A stretch of 64,000 nucleotides of DNA. It comes from Gemmatimonadota bacterium. Its GTDB lineage: Bacteria > Latescibacterota > UBA2968. The DNA is taken from contig PBWH01000031.1 of NCBI GenBank assembly GCA_002727195.1, forward strand, positions 31,164 to 95,163, given 5' to 3'. Both the position numbers and the translations under genes were made by a program. Shown piece by piece: positions 16,790-25,442 of the stretch (within the stretch, counting starts at the first letter, position 1; each line of letters opens with the position of its first letter). Below the pieces are notes generated by a model. That model was not told the origin of the DNA and did not search any database. It saw only the letters and a list, made by a program, of their open reading frames with translations.

Positions 16790-18172
16790 ATGGCTAAGCC
16801 GGTGCGGATTAGTGTGATTGGGGCGGGGAGTGCGACGTTTTCGCTTGGGCTGGTGAAGGATCTTTGTCTGACGGAGAACCTGGCGGGGAGTTCGGTGTCG
16901 TTTATGGACATCGATGCGGAGCGGCTCGCGGCGGTTACTAAGATGGCGGAGCGGTATACGGCGGAGATCGGGTCGGATCTGTCGTTCGAGTATACGACCT
17001 CTCGTGAAGATTCGCTGAAGGACGCCGACTTCGTGATCAACACGGCGGCCGTTCAGAGTCACTATCACCAGGTGGATATGCGGGCCGTCTATGGCAAGCA
17101 CGGCTACTACTATAGCGGGCCGGGATTCGGGAGCTACTACAACTTCAACCTGATGCTGGACGTGGCGCGGGATATGGAGCGGATCTGCCCGGATGCGTGG
17201 CTGATCCAGTCCGGGAATCCCGTGTTCGATGGGTGCACGCTGATGACGCGTCAGACGTCGATCAAGGTGTGCGGGCTCTGCCACGGCCATTACGGGTATC
17301 ACCATATTGCGAGAACACTCGGGCTGGATCTGGATCGCATCGACTTCCAGGCGCCTGGGGTGAACCACTGTATCTGGATGACGCACTTCCTGTATGACGG
17401 AGAGGATGCGTATCCGCTGATTGACAAGTGGATCGAGGAGCAGGGTCCCGAGTATTGGGATACGCACGTCGCCGAGCGGACACACGATATCCAGCTATCG
17501 CGTGGTGCGGTCCATCAGTATCGGCTGTATGGCCTGTTCCCGATCGGTGACTCGCCGCGTCTCGTGAACTGGTGGTATCACACGGATATCGAGACGAAGA
17601 AGTGGTGGTTCGGTGAGCCGTTCGGCGGGCCGGATACCCACATCGCCCGCCCTGTACACGTCGAGAATCTGGAGAAGCGGTTGGGCCAGATCCGTGAGGC
17701 GAGCGCAGATCCCGATGCGAAGATGACGGACCTGTTCGGGACGACGAAGACACGTGAACAGCAGGTGCCGATCATCGATGCCCTGACCAACAATGTCGAG
17801 GGACAGTTCCAGGTCAACGTGCCGAACAACGGCGCGATCGAAGGGATCGACGACGACGTGGTGGTCGAGGTCCCCGCGGTCATCAACATCAAGGGGATTC
17901 AGCCGATTCAGGTTGGGAAGCTGCCGCGCAAGATTATGCTCGAACAGCTTTTGCCGATGATTTTGCAGATGGAGCACGGACTCGAAGCCTATAAGACCGG
18001 CGACAAAAGTATGCTCCTGTGGAACGCACTCAACAACGGTCAGACCCAGTCTTACAAACAGGCGTTTGGTGCGCTGGAGGATATCCTGGGGCAGCCAGGG
18101 AATGAAGCTGCTAACGAGCATTTCCGTTTCCCCTGGCCCGAAGGGCACGAGTCTGTGTATCTCGAAGAGTGA
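16790..18172 (+). CDS. Glycoside hydrolase family 4 (alpha-galactosidase / alpha-galacturonidase type)
   Basis: About 460 residues. GH4 enzymes use NAD+ and a divalent metal for a redox-elimination mechanism. The dinucleotide motif ISVIGAGSATFSLGLVKDL is near residue 7, SGNPVFDGCTLMTR around 140, GLCHGHYG with the metal-ligand Cys and His around 163, and APGVNHCIWM with another His around 190. The NPVF and CHGHYG pattern recalls LplD-like alpha-galacturonidases more than the phospho-glucosidases; that is a family-level impression. ATG 16790 follows GAAGGAGGAGGG. A galacturonide substrate would fit the lyases nearby. Confidence 0.85.
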   Translation: MAKPVRISVIGAGSATFSLGLVKDLCLTENLAGSSVSFMDIDAERLAAVTKMAERYTAEIGSDLSFEYTTSREDSLKDADFVINTAAVQSHYHQVDMRAVYGKHGYYYSGPGFGSYYNFNLMLDVARDMERICPDAWLIQSGNPVFDGCTLMTRQTSIKVCGLCHGHYGYHHIARTLGLDLDRIDFQAPGVNHCIWMTHFLYDGEDAYPLIDKWIEEQGPEYWDTHVAERTHDIQLSRGAVHQYRLYGLFPIGDSPRLVNWWYHTDIETKKWWFGEPFGGPDTHIARPVHVENLEKRLGQIREASADPDAKMTDLFGTTKTREQQVPIIDALTNNVEGQFQVNVPNNGAIEGIDDDVVVEVPAVINIKGIQPIQVGKLPRKIMLEQLLPMILQMEHGLEAYKTGDKSMLLWNALNNGQTQSYKQAFGALEDILGQPGNEAANEHFRFPWPEGHESVYLEE

Positions 18173-18186
18173 AAACCAAGACCTTA

Positions 18187-18240
18187 ACCGCATAGACGCA
18201 AAGGACGCAGAGAGGAACAAGGGAAAGCCACGGAGACGCG
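18187..18240. repeat. ACCGCATAGACGCAAAGGACGC-type degenerate repeat
   Basis: A short run of CAAAGGACGCAGAG-like words follows the GH4 stop. Similar AC-rich, GA-rich remnants occur at 27636-27655, 32890-32975 and 16606-16625. The remaining sequence to 18402 holds no recognisable element apart from possible upstream extensions of the next gene. Confidence 0.5.
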
Positions 18241-18402
18241 GTTCTGCTCTAAGCTTTGGAAGCAGCCCTGGAAGAGAAGACAAACCCTGTCTCTTTGATT
18301 CGGGGACCCGCGACATTGTATTTCGGAGAGAAGCTGCTGAAGCTGTGTTCGAGGTTCCTGCTTCTGTTCATGCTGTCCACTGGTGACAGTCAGGGGAGGG
18401 AT

Positions 18403-19092
18403 ATGCCAAGCGACGCATATACTATCTACAGAACCGATGCTCCGATCACGATCGATGGGGGGCTGGATGAACCGGCCTGGTATGCTGCGCCTGATGTGGG
18501 TGCGTTCGTCTTTCCGTGGTATGAAAGCGGCAAGCAGGAGCAGACCGTTGCCAAGATGCTGTGGGATGATACGAACCTATATGTTGCCTTTCTGTGCGAG
18601 GATGCCCACATCTCGGCCGAACATACCGAACGGGATTCCGAGGTATGGAAAGATGACACGGTAGAGGTGTTCACGGCGCCGAACCCAGAGACGCCTGGCG
18701 CGTATTTCAACATCGAGATGAATGTTCTGGGCATCTTCCTCGATCAGTTCCACCCGGACGGTCCCGGCGTGCCCGTCGAGTCAGAATGGGATGGGGAGGG
18801 GATCCGGATCTCGACCTCGATCGAGGGGACGCTCAACGACGACTCGGACACGGATTCGCACTGGATCCTCGAAGCCGCTATCCCGTTCGTGAACTTTGCC
18901 CACGTTGCGAAACACACGCCTCCGAAGGCGGGGGATGTCTGGCATCTCAACCTGAACCGACTGGGGGGCAAGACGAACGAGCAATACAGCCAGTGGTGCG
19001 CAAGCAATACACGCGAACCCCAGTTCCACTCACCTGCCGACTTCGGTCGGGTCACGTTCTCCGATGTCGCCAGCCCCTTCTGGCGGCGCTAG
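18403..19092 (+). CDS. CBM9-like carbohydrate-binding protein
   Basis: About 229 residues with the beta-sandwich pattern of family-9-like carbohydrate-binding modules: ITIDGGLDEPAWYAAP at the start, LWDDTNLYVAFLCEDAHI, VWKDDTVEVFTAPNP, YFNIEMNVLG and SHWILEAAIPF. ATG 18403 has GGGGAGGGAT upstream. A longer in-frame extension contains KLLKLCSRFLLLFMLSTG, which could be a signal peptide if translation starts earlier, so export is possible. It overlaps the next gene by 29 bases. A role in binding polysaccharide is inferred. Confidence 0.75.
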   Translation: MPSDAYTIYRTDAPITIDGGLDEPAWYAAPDVGAFVFPWYESGKQEQTVAKMLWDDTNLYVAFLCEDAHISAEHTERDSEVWKDDTVEVFTAPNPETPGAYFNIEMNVLGIFLDQFHPDGPGVPVESEWDGEGIRISTSIEGTLNDDSDTDSHWILEAAIPFVNFAHVAKHTPPKAGDVWHLNLNRLGGKTNEQYSQWCASNTREPQFHSPADFGRVTFSDVASPFWRR

Positions 19093-21127
19093 TCGCCTCC
19101 TTGCAAGTTCCCTCTTTGCCTCCGTGGTGGTCGTGGTGGTTGTCGCGATCGTCTATGGGAACAGCCTTCCCAACGGATTCACGTTCGACGATCACCCGGT
19201 GGTGGTGGACAATCCCGTTCTTGTCCACGGCACTATTCAGGACGTTCTCACCTCACCTTTCTGGCCCGGCCAGGCCGATCTCGGCCTCTATCGACCGCTG
19301 ACACTCCTCTCTTACGCGATCAATCGATCGATTTCGGGAACTGATCCGTACGCATACCACCTGACCAACGTGGTCTTACACGGGGTGACGTGCGTCATGC
19401 TTGTTCTGCTCCTGTCTCAATGGTTTGGCCGGTCGGCGGGTCTGGTTGGCGGGCTCGTGTTCGCCGTGCACCCGGCCCTGAGCGAGGCGGTCAACGCGAT
19501 CGTCGGTCGGGCTGAGTTACTCGCCGGTGGATGTGTCGTTGCGGCGTGGTATGCGCATCATCGGAGCGAGGAGGTCGTCGGGTGGCGGATCTTGGCCGTC
19601 GTGTTGTATGCCCTGGGCTGTCTGGCCAAGGAACACGCGATTTTGCTTCCCGCGATGATCGTTGCGGAGCGGATGTGGCTCTACTCGTCCGGTTCGATCA
19701 AAGAGAGAGTCGTCAATCTCAAGAGCAGTCTGACACCGTTGGCTCCCTATGCGGCTGTCGTAGTCGCCGTGCTGATGCTCCGATACAGCGTGATCGGTTC
19801 ACTGGGGCTCCCGCGCCTTCCAGACTTCGTCGACAATCCTCTCGCACACGCCGATACGCTCACCCGTCTGTGGTCATCGGTCGCGGTTTTCGGCCGGTAT
19901 GCGCGGCTTGTTCTGTTGCCCGTCGATTTGAGCGCGGACTACACCTATAACCAGATCCCCGCTGCGATCTCGTTGACGGACCCGTTCCTTCTGGCAGGAT
20001 GGTTTACGATGGTCGCGATCCTGACGGTGGTCTACCGGTCAGCGCAGGGCGAATCAGGTGGTGTGTTCGGTTTTGGTTTTGTCGTGTTCCTGGTTGCCTG
20101 GCTACCGATTTCTAACCTGCTGGTCGCGATCGGCACGCCGATGAATGACCGGCTTCTATATCTGCCGATGATCGGGTTTGCGATCCTTGTGGGGGCCGGC
20201 TACGGAAGACTAGAGGAGGCTGTACCGACATCCCGGAGTCGTCTCCTCGTCGCGCTCGTGTGCCTCGTTATGGGAACGCGGACCGTGATTCGCAACGCGG
20301 ACTGGCAGGACGACTTCACGCTGTTCGAGTCGGCGACCCAGGTCAGCCGGGATAGCGCCAAAGCACACTTCAATTTCGGGAACGCCCTTAGGGATCGAGG
20401 AAACCTCGCAGGTGCTCTGGATGCCTATGGGAGGGCGATCGCCATTTACCCGGGTTACGCCGAGGTCAGCTACAACCAGGGCATCGTGCTCAAGGAGAAA
20501 GGCGAGACAGGCAGGGCGATCGACGCATATCGGGCAGTGCTCAAGGCGGAGCCCGACCACGTGAACGCGATGACGAATCTCGGGATTGCGCTTGCACGAA
20601 ATGGCGAGAATGGAAAGGCGATCTCGTATCTGGAACGGGCCGAAACCCTTGCGCCGGATCGTCAGGATGTGGTCTACAATCTGGCGATCGCGTTAAGGGA
20701 TCACGACACTGAAAGATTCGCTGAGGTGAGCCGGCGTGCATTGGTGCAGTGGCCAGGGTTCGAGGATGTGGCACTCATTCTTGCGGATTTTTATCGCACT
20801 CAGGATCGCACGGCTGATGCGATTAAGGTTCTGGCAAGGACAGTGCAGGCCAACTCGTCGGCGACCCGTTCAGCGTTCAATCTGGCTGTGCTGCAGGAAC
20901 AAGCTGGGAGATTCGTCGAGTCGCTCGATCACTATCGTCTGCTCTGGTCAAGCGGTGAGGGAGTGGGGCAGGTCGGGCAGATAAGCCGTTATCAGATGGG
21001 AACCGTCTTCGCCGGGCTCAACCAAACGGACTCTGCTCGTGTGGCCCTGAGCGAGTTCCTGGATGTGTGGGCAGGCGATGACAGGCTGACGCAGAGGGCA
21101 CAGTCAGCCCTCGATGCGTTGCGGTAG
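19064..21127 (+). CDS. TMTC-like membrane glycosyltransferase with TPR repeats
   Basis: A 687-residue protein. The N-terminal two thirds have many hydrophobic helices, and the first loop reads NGFTFDDHPVVVDNP, placing acidic residues after helix 1 as in GT-C O-mannosyltransferases. It continues with LYRPLTLLSYAINR and HLTNVVLHG. The C-terminal third has at least four TPR units (AKAHFNFGNALRDRGNLAGA; GYAEVSYNQGIVLKEKG; DHVNAMTNLGIALARNG). This domain order matches eukaryotic TMTC proteins and many uncharacterised bacterial relatives. It probably glycosylates exported proteins or glycans. The start overlaps the CBM9-like gene. Confidence 0.8.
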   Translation: MSPAPSGGASRLLASSLFASVVVVVVVAIVYGNSLPNGFTFDDHPVVVDNPVLVHGTIQDVLTSPFWPGQADLGLYRPLTLLSYAINRSISGTDPYAYHLTNVVLHGVTCVMLVLLLSQWFGRSAGLVGGLVFAVHPALSEAVNAIVGRAELLAGGCVVAAWYAHHRSEEVVGWRILAVVLYALGCLAKEHAILLPAMIVAERMWLYSSGSIKERVVNLKSSLTPLAPYAAVVVAVLMLRYSVIGSLGLPRLPDFVDNPLAHADTLTRLWSSVAVFGRYARLVLLPVDLSADYTYNQIPAAISLTDPFLLAGWFTMVAILTVVYRSAQGESGGVFGFGFVVFLVAWLPISNLLVAIGTPMNDRLLYLPMIGFAILVGAGYGRLEEAVPTSRSRLLVALVCLVMGTRTVIRNADWQDDFTLFESATQVSRDSAKAHFNFGNALRDRGNLAGALDAYGRAIAIYPGYAEVSYNQGIVLKEKGETGRAIDAYRAVLKAEPDHVNAMTNLGIALARNGENGKAISYLERAETLAPDRQDVVYNLAIALRDHDTERFAEVSRRALVQWPGFEDVALILADFYRTQDRTADAIKVLARTVQANSSATRSAFNLAVLQEQAGRFVESLDHYRLLWSSGEGVGQVGQISRYQMGTVFAGLNQTDSARVALSEFLDVWAGDDRLTQRAQSALDALR

Positions 21128-21239
21128 TTGTCCATCTCGGCTATGCCAAAGATAAGTAGCAGGGGATTGCGCTCACCTGCACGCCCGTCCCTCGATACCG
21201 GCTGGGCCGCCGTCCAACTGTCGAAGTGAATGATGCTCA

Positions 21240-21909
21240 TTGGCGTCAGTTGGGGTCGTTTTGGCAGAAGAGTCCGACAAGCAGACCGCGCTTCCGGGCG
21301 TGATGGAGACGGTGGATGTCAGTTTCACGCGGGCGAGAGCTATCCACGTCGCCAGTCACCTGAAGCCGATTCTTCTCAAGCACGTGTTGAGAGATCGTGA
21401 GGGACGACACTTGTGCAGGCTGGCGGGGAGTTTGAGACGTCGGGTTCGCCACATTCACGACCTCGACTTGGTTGCTTGCGTGTCGCGGACATCGGACGAT
21501 CTGATGGCGCCCGAGTCGAGTCCGAAAAGTAGGTTGAAACCGGACATTGAAGCGAAGGGGGGAGAGGTAATCTCGTGGGGGCCCCATCACGCTCTGTTCC
21601 TGTTCGAAGGCAGCCCCCGTCGACATCTACTTCACAAAACCGGATCGGTTTGCCGTCGCGCTTCTGGTCGCAAACGGTAGCATTCGCCATCTGCGGAAGC
21701 TAGATCTACGCGCGAAGGCGCGGAACCTGCATTTTGAGACTTATCGGCACTTGCTGTCCACGGAGAGTCGGGTGGAGATCCCGATCTCGTCGAAGGATAT
21801 CCGGCGCGGACAAACCCTATCTATTCGCCTGGCACTCGGCGATCTGTCGGAGGAACTGCTGCTCGAACGCGGGGGATTCTACCAGAATACAGGCGGAAAC
21901 GGGAAGTAG
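21240..21909 (+). pseudogene. Family X DNA polymerase / nucleotidyltransferase-like remnant
   Basis: One frame reads IHVASHLKPILLKHV, RLAGSLRRRVRHIHDLDLVA and EVISWGPHHALFLFEG, resembling the Pol-X palm (GSLRR and the Asp-rich strand). After about 21612 the match moves to another frame: PVDIYFTKPDRFAVALLV and KARNLHF. The tail to TAG 21907 (LSIRLALGDLSEELLLERGG) does not look like Pol X. Frameshift plus mosaic ends indicate a decayed gene. The family call is tentative. Confidence 0.45.
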
Positions 21910-21911
21910 CG

Positions 21912-24416
21912 TCAGGTTCTTCTGATTGTAGCTGCTTGTCCGTCATCCAGTCGGATCTGCCAATCTTTCTGACCGTGGGCAGCCAGCCTGATCTCCGACT
22001 GATCCGACGATACGCTGGGGATGATCACCGACTTCGGGCCGGTCTCGTAGACGACGAGGAAACGCGCCTTCTTTCGGTTCCTCAGGACCAGCGTGTTGAA
22101 ATACTTCCCAGGTACTGCTGTGATCTCGTGCTGGCTTCTCCAGCCGGGTGACTGGTAGGTGATCAGCTCAGCGCAGTCATTCAGTACGGTCGCTCTCACG
22201 TGCCGGTCGCCTTTGCCCCAGTCCATGACCGTGCCGGCCGCCTGTCGTCCTCCCGTTTGGAAGTTCTCTAGGGGGTAGAAGGAGTGCGCCTGATACAGCG
22301 CCCGCTTCCGTGGGCTGAGCTGCTTGTTCACGCGGAATGCCTGCCGGGGGACGTCGACACGGACAGCGTAGTCCAGTGTGTTTCCTCCCGACACATCGAA
22401 CCGGTCGACAAGGATCGGCCACCCATCCTGCTTCTTCAACAGGATAGCTGTTCGCCGCATCGTCAGGTCGTCCTTCTCCAGCCGCATATCGACGAGCCAG
22501 TGTGATCCCCCCGCTTTGAAGTCGAGGAGTTCACTCTCCAGCCCAGAGCAGTAGACGTTCTGCTCGTCGACGGTGACCGTCTGGTGGCTCGCGGTGGCCT
22601 TGACCCACTGGTTGCCCGGGTGGTCACAGATGTATCCGAGATCGGGAAAGACCTCCCAGCCGTGCGTGTAGAGCTGCAGGTTCAAAGGTGCCGCGTGGCG
22701 ATGGACCCGGCAGCCATCTTCGCCCAACACATAGAGCTGGGTTGCGTTCTTCCCTGATCCGAAGCCGGCGCAGGCCAGGTGGCGACCCTCGAAGTAGTGG
22801 TTGAGGGCCTTCGTGGAGGATTGTCGGCGCGGTCGTTTGGCCAGATCCGAGTTGAGGATCGCGAACTCAGACGGAGGAGCGGGTGGACCCGGAATGTGGA
22901 TGCCGCAACGTTCGAGCGCGACATCGAAGGTGGTGCCCGGGACGCTGCTGATCACAAAACTGTCGTCCTGCGTCGGCCAGGTTGTCCACGGCGTCTGGAT
23001 CCTGGCGAGGGTCTCGAAGGCGGGTTTCATCAGGCTTTCCGCATACAGATCTTGTTTTCCCCGCAGCATCTCGGGGATCTGCCACAGGTTCTCGCCGATA
23101 GGCTTGTGCCCGTATATCGGTGTCTCCTTGTAGGACCCGTCCGCGTGGAACTGAACTCTGAGAATCGCGTGATAGCCCTTCAGCCCATCTCGCGTCTCTC
23201 GATTGTTGCCGAACATCTGGCCAAAGGCAACCCGTGATGCGCGGATGTTACCAGCCTTGTTCGTGATGTAGTCGTAGGCGCGGGTGTCCAGGTAGAGCTC
23301 GAGCAGAAAGCGCTGTTCGATGTCCTTCCGGGTCTCTCTTGCGATGGCTGTCTTCGTGAGGTCGTAGGCCTGGATGGCGTTCAGGAAGGCGTAGCCGGTG
23401 GTGGTCAACTCGCGAGCGATCCGGCTGGATCCCCAGAGCCCGGTGGCGACTCGCGTCTCCCGCGTCGTGGTTTTCTCGTGATTGTATCCAAAGCGACCGT
23501 TGTAGACGCCGATGCAGGCGTTTCGCTTGAAAATCGTGGGCAGCCCGTCCGCGTTATCCGTTGCGAAACCGGGATCTGCGTCCACGACGTCCTGGAAGTA
23601 GCTCTGCAGCGGATATCGAGAGTAGACGGCGGCGAATCGGGTCAGGATCTCTGACGCACGGTCGGCATACCGCTGGTCTTTGGTGAGCGCATAGGCGAGT
23701 CCCAGATTCTTCAGGCGGTCGATCGACCAGTTTATACGCAGGGCTCGAACGTTGCCGCTGAAGGAGACGTGGATGGGCTGGGCGACGAACCGCTCCGCCT
23801 GATCTCCCAGCCGCCAATCCTTGGTGGCCAGTTCCTTTTCGCGGATGTGATACCGGTAGACGAGACCGAGCCTCGGGAGGATCAGTTGGCCGTTGTCGAA
23901 CTGATCAGCGTTCGGGAAGCCCGACCCGCAGTATGGACACTCCAGCCTCTCCGGGTCGCGCCAGTCCCAGTTCCAGAAGTAGTTGTTGATCCCCTCGGGC
24001 GATTTGTCGTGGATGCAGTTCGGGCAGAAGTTCCCGCCCGGATTCCAGGGGCCCATATCCGGGATGAAGCTGTGGAAGAACCCGACCGGGAGCGCGGCCA
24101 TCGTTTCGGCATCATCGAGGACACGATCTCGATACCTTCTCGCCGTTGCGTCAACTTTCGCGTTCTTCTGCAGGCGAGCGATCTGTTCTTTTCGCACGAG
24201 CAATGTCGGCTTGTCGATCGCTTTGCCTGCGAATCGACGCTTCCATCGTTCACGTCTGTCGCGCGCTGCCCTTTCCTCAGCAGTGACGTCCGGAACTACG
24301 ACGGAAGGGACGCCAGAGTCGTTCAGGCCCATACAGTTGCGGAAGGTGGTCAACTGGCGATCCGTCAGGTCGCAGATGCGCTTTTCAGGGAGTGGGAGGT
24401 GTTTAGGCCACGTCAT
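21912..24416 (-). CDS. Heparinase II/III-type polysaccharide lyase with zinc-ribbon-like insert
   Basis: An 834-residue protein. After a polar N-terminus there is a CPNC (near residue 132) and a CPYCG about 30 residues later, a zinc-ribbon-like pair. An alpha-helical toroid follows (NLGLAYALTKDQRYADRASE; GYHAILRVQFHADGSYKETP), then a C-terminal beta-sheet domain of the heparinase II/III type (ASHQTVTVDEQN; HWLVDMRLEKDD). Such enzymes cleave uronic-acid polysaccharides by beta-elimination. No signal peptide is seen, so cytosolic action on oligosaccharides or a non-classical location is possible. It is followed on the same strand by nothing but the Pol-X remnant; a Gfo/Idh/MocA gene lies upstream. 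Confidence 0.8.
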   Translation of the reverse strand: MTWPKHLPLPEKRICDLTDRQLTTFRNCMGLNDSGVPSVVVPDVTAEERAARDRRERWKRRFAGKAIDKPTLLVRKEQIARLQKNAKVDATARRYRDRVLDDAETMAALPVGFFHSFIPDMGPWNPGGNFCPNCIHDKSPEGINNYFWNWDWRDPERLECPYCGSGFPNADQFDNGQLILPRLGLVYRYHIREKELATKDWRLGDQAERFVAQPIHVSFSGNVRALRINWSIDRLKNLGLAYALTKDQRYADRASEILTRFAAVYSRYPLQSYFQDVVDADPGFATDNADGLPTIFKRNACIGVYNGRFGYNHEKTTTRETRVATGLWGSSRIARELTTTGYAFLNAIQAYDLTKTAIARETRKDIEQRFLLELYLDTRAYDYITNKAGNIRASRVAFGQMFGNNRETRDGLKGYHAILRVQFHADGSYKETPIYGHKPIGENLWQIPEMLRGKQDLYAESLMKPAFETLARIQTPWTTWPTQDDSFVISSVPGTTFDVALERCGIHIPGPPAPPSEFAILNSDLAKRPRRQSSTKALNHYFEGRHLACAGFGSGKNATQLYVLGEDGCRVHRHAAPLNLQLYTHGWEVFPDLGYICDHPGNQWVKATASHQTVTVDEQNVYCSGLESELLDFKAGGSHWLVDMRLEKDDLTMRRTAILLKKQDGWPILVDRFDVSGGNTLDYAVRVDVPRQAFRVNKQLSPRKRALYQAHSFYPLENFQTGGRQAAGTVMDWGKGDRHVRATVLNDCAELITYQSPGWRSQHEITAVPGKYFNTLVLRNRKKARFLVVYETGPKSVIIPSVSSDQSEIRLAAHGQKDWQIRLDDGQAATIRRT

Positions 24417-24466
24417 TTGGGGTATCCGTATGGGTCCAGGCGTCTTGGAGTGTGGACTGGAGCAGA

Positions 24467-25336
24467 CTAGTTAATGGGTGGTAGCTTGACGCGCTTTCTG
24501 GTCTTCAGTGACTTCTCCAGGGCTTCCAGCGCGGCGACGGGGGTGAGGATGGACTCGCGGGTTTCGTCCGTCTTTCCGGTCTTGAACATCCGACAGAACG
24601 CGCGGATCCCGGACAGGTAAGTGCTCTCGTCGCGGGTGATGATGCGGTCGAGCCGCCCCTTTTCGCCGATCACGCAGACGTGGAACTCGGGTCGACCTTC
24701 ACTGATCAGGTTCATGGTCGAGATGGCGCCGCTGGTCGAGTAGAAAGTGGCGGTATGGTTCGCCTTGTGACGGTGCAGTTCGGCGTGGGTAACATCCTGG
24801 TCGAGCAGCCTCACGACCATATCCACCTGGTGGATCCCGTAGAAGAAGACGCCGCCGTGTTTGGATTTGATGTCGCACGGCCCGGTCGACACGACCGAGA
24901 GGATGCGGCCGAGTTTACGGGCGTCGCGAGCCAGCTGAACGAAGGAGGCCTGCTTGGGCAGGACCGAGAACGAGGTGACGGGTACGCGCAGTTGCTTGGC
25001 CCGGTCGAAGAACTCGCGACCCTCCTTGGTCCGGTAGCTGAACGGCTTGTCAACGAACAGAGGGATCTTCTTCTCGAGGAGCGGGCGGACAGCGGGGAGA
25101 TGGAACTTCGCGTGCCGGTGGTCGACGAGAGCTGCGTCGACATTGCCGATCATCTCGGCGGGATCCTTGACGATGGTCGGGATCTGGCCGCGTTCCTGTG
25201 CGTCGCGTGCGTAGCGAGCCGCTTCACCCCATACGCTGGTGACTCTGAAGCCTGGGACGCGCTTCTCGATGTTCAGGGTCTTGGCGATGGCGACGGTGTG
25301 GCTGTTCTCTGCGCCAACGATTCCGATGTTGATCAT
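24467..25336 (-). CDS. Gfo/Idh/MocA family oxidoreductase
   Basis: About 289 residues. The N-terminal Rossmann motif is INIGIVGAENSHTVAIAKTL, and VDKPFSYRTKEG near residue 100 matches the family EKP motif (here DKP). The C-terminal alpha/beta domain includes GVFFYGIHQVDMVVRLL with the catalytic-type His. ATG 25336 follows AAGGAAG. These enzymes oxidise sugars, inositols or their lactones with NAD(P). D-apiose dehydrogenase belongs to this family, but nothing here points to that substrate specifically. It is 50 bases upstream of the heparinase gene in the same direction. Confidence 0.88.
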   Translation of the reverse strand: MINIGIVGAENSHTVAIAKTLNIEKRVPGFRVTSVWGEAARYARDAQERGQIPTIVKDPAEMIGNVDAALVDHRHAKFHLPAVRPLLEKKIPLFVDKPFSYRTKEGREFFDRAKQLRVPVTSFSVLPKQASFVQLARDARKLGRILSVVSTGPCDIKSKHGGVFFYGIHQVDMVVRLLDQDVTHAELHRHKANHTATFYSTSGAISTMNLISEGRPEFHVCVIGEKGRLDRIITRDESTYLSGIRAFCRMFKTGKTDETRESILTPVAALEALEKSLKTRKRVKLPPIN

Positions 25337-25368
25337 AGTAGCTTCCTTTGCTCGAAGCTCGAGCAGTG

Positions 25369-25437
25369 TGAACGTCACCGTGCAGAGCAGGGTGACGAGA
25401 ATGCGTCAGTCTTGTGAGCAGGTGGGCGGGAGCCCAC
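25369..25437. repeat. GTCACCGTGC...GGTGGGC dispersed repeat, copy A
   Basis: GTCACCGTGCAGAGCAGGGTGAC is followed about 20 bases on by GGTGGGCGGGAGCCCAC. The same order occurs in the diverged copy at 35942-36015. Both halves are imperfect hairpins. It fills the gap between two minus-strand genes. Confidence 0.6.
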
Positions 25438-25442
25438 AGCTG

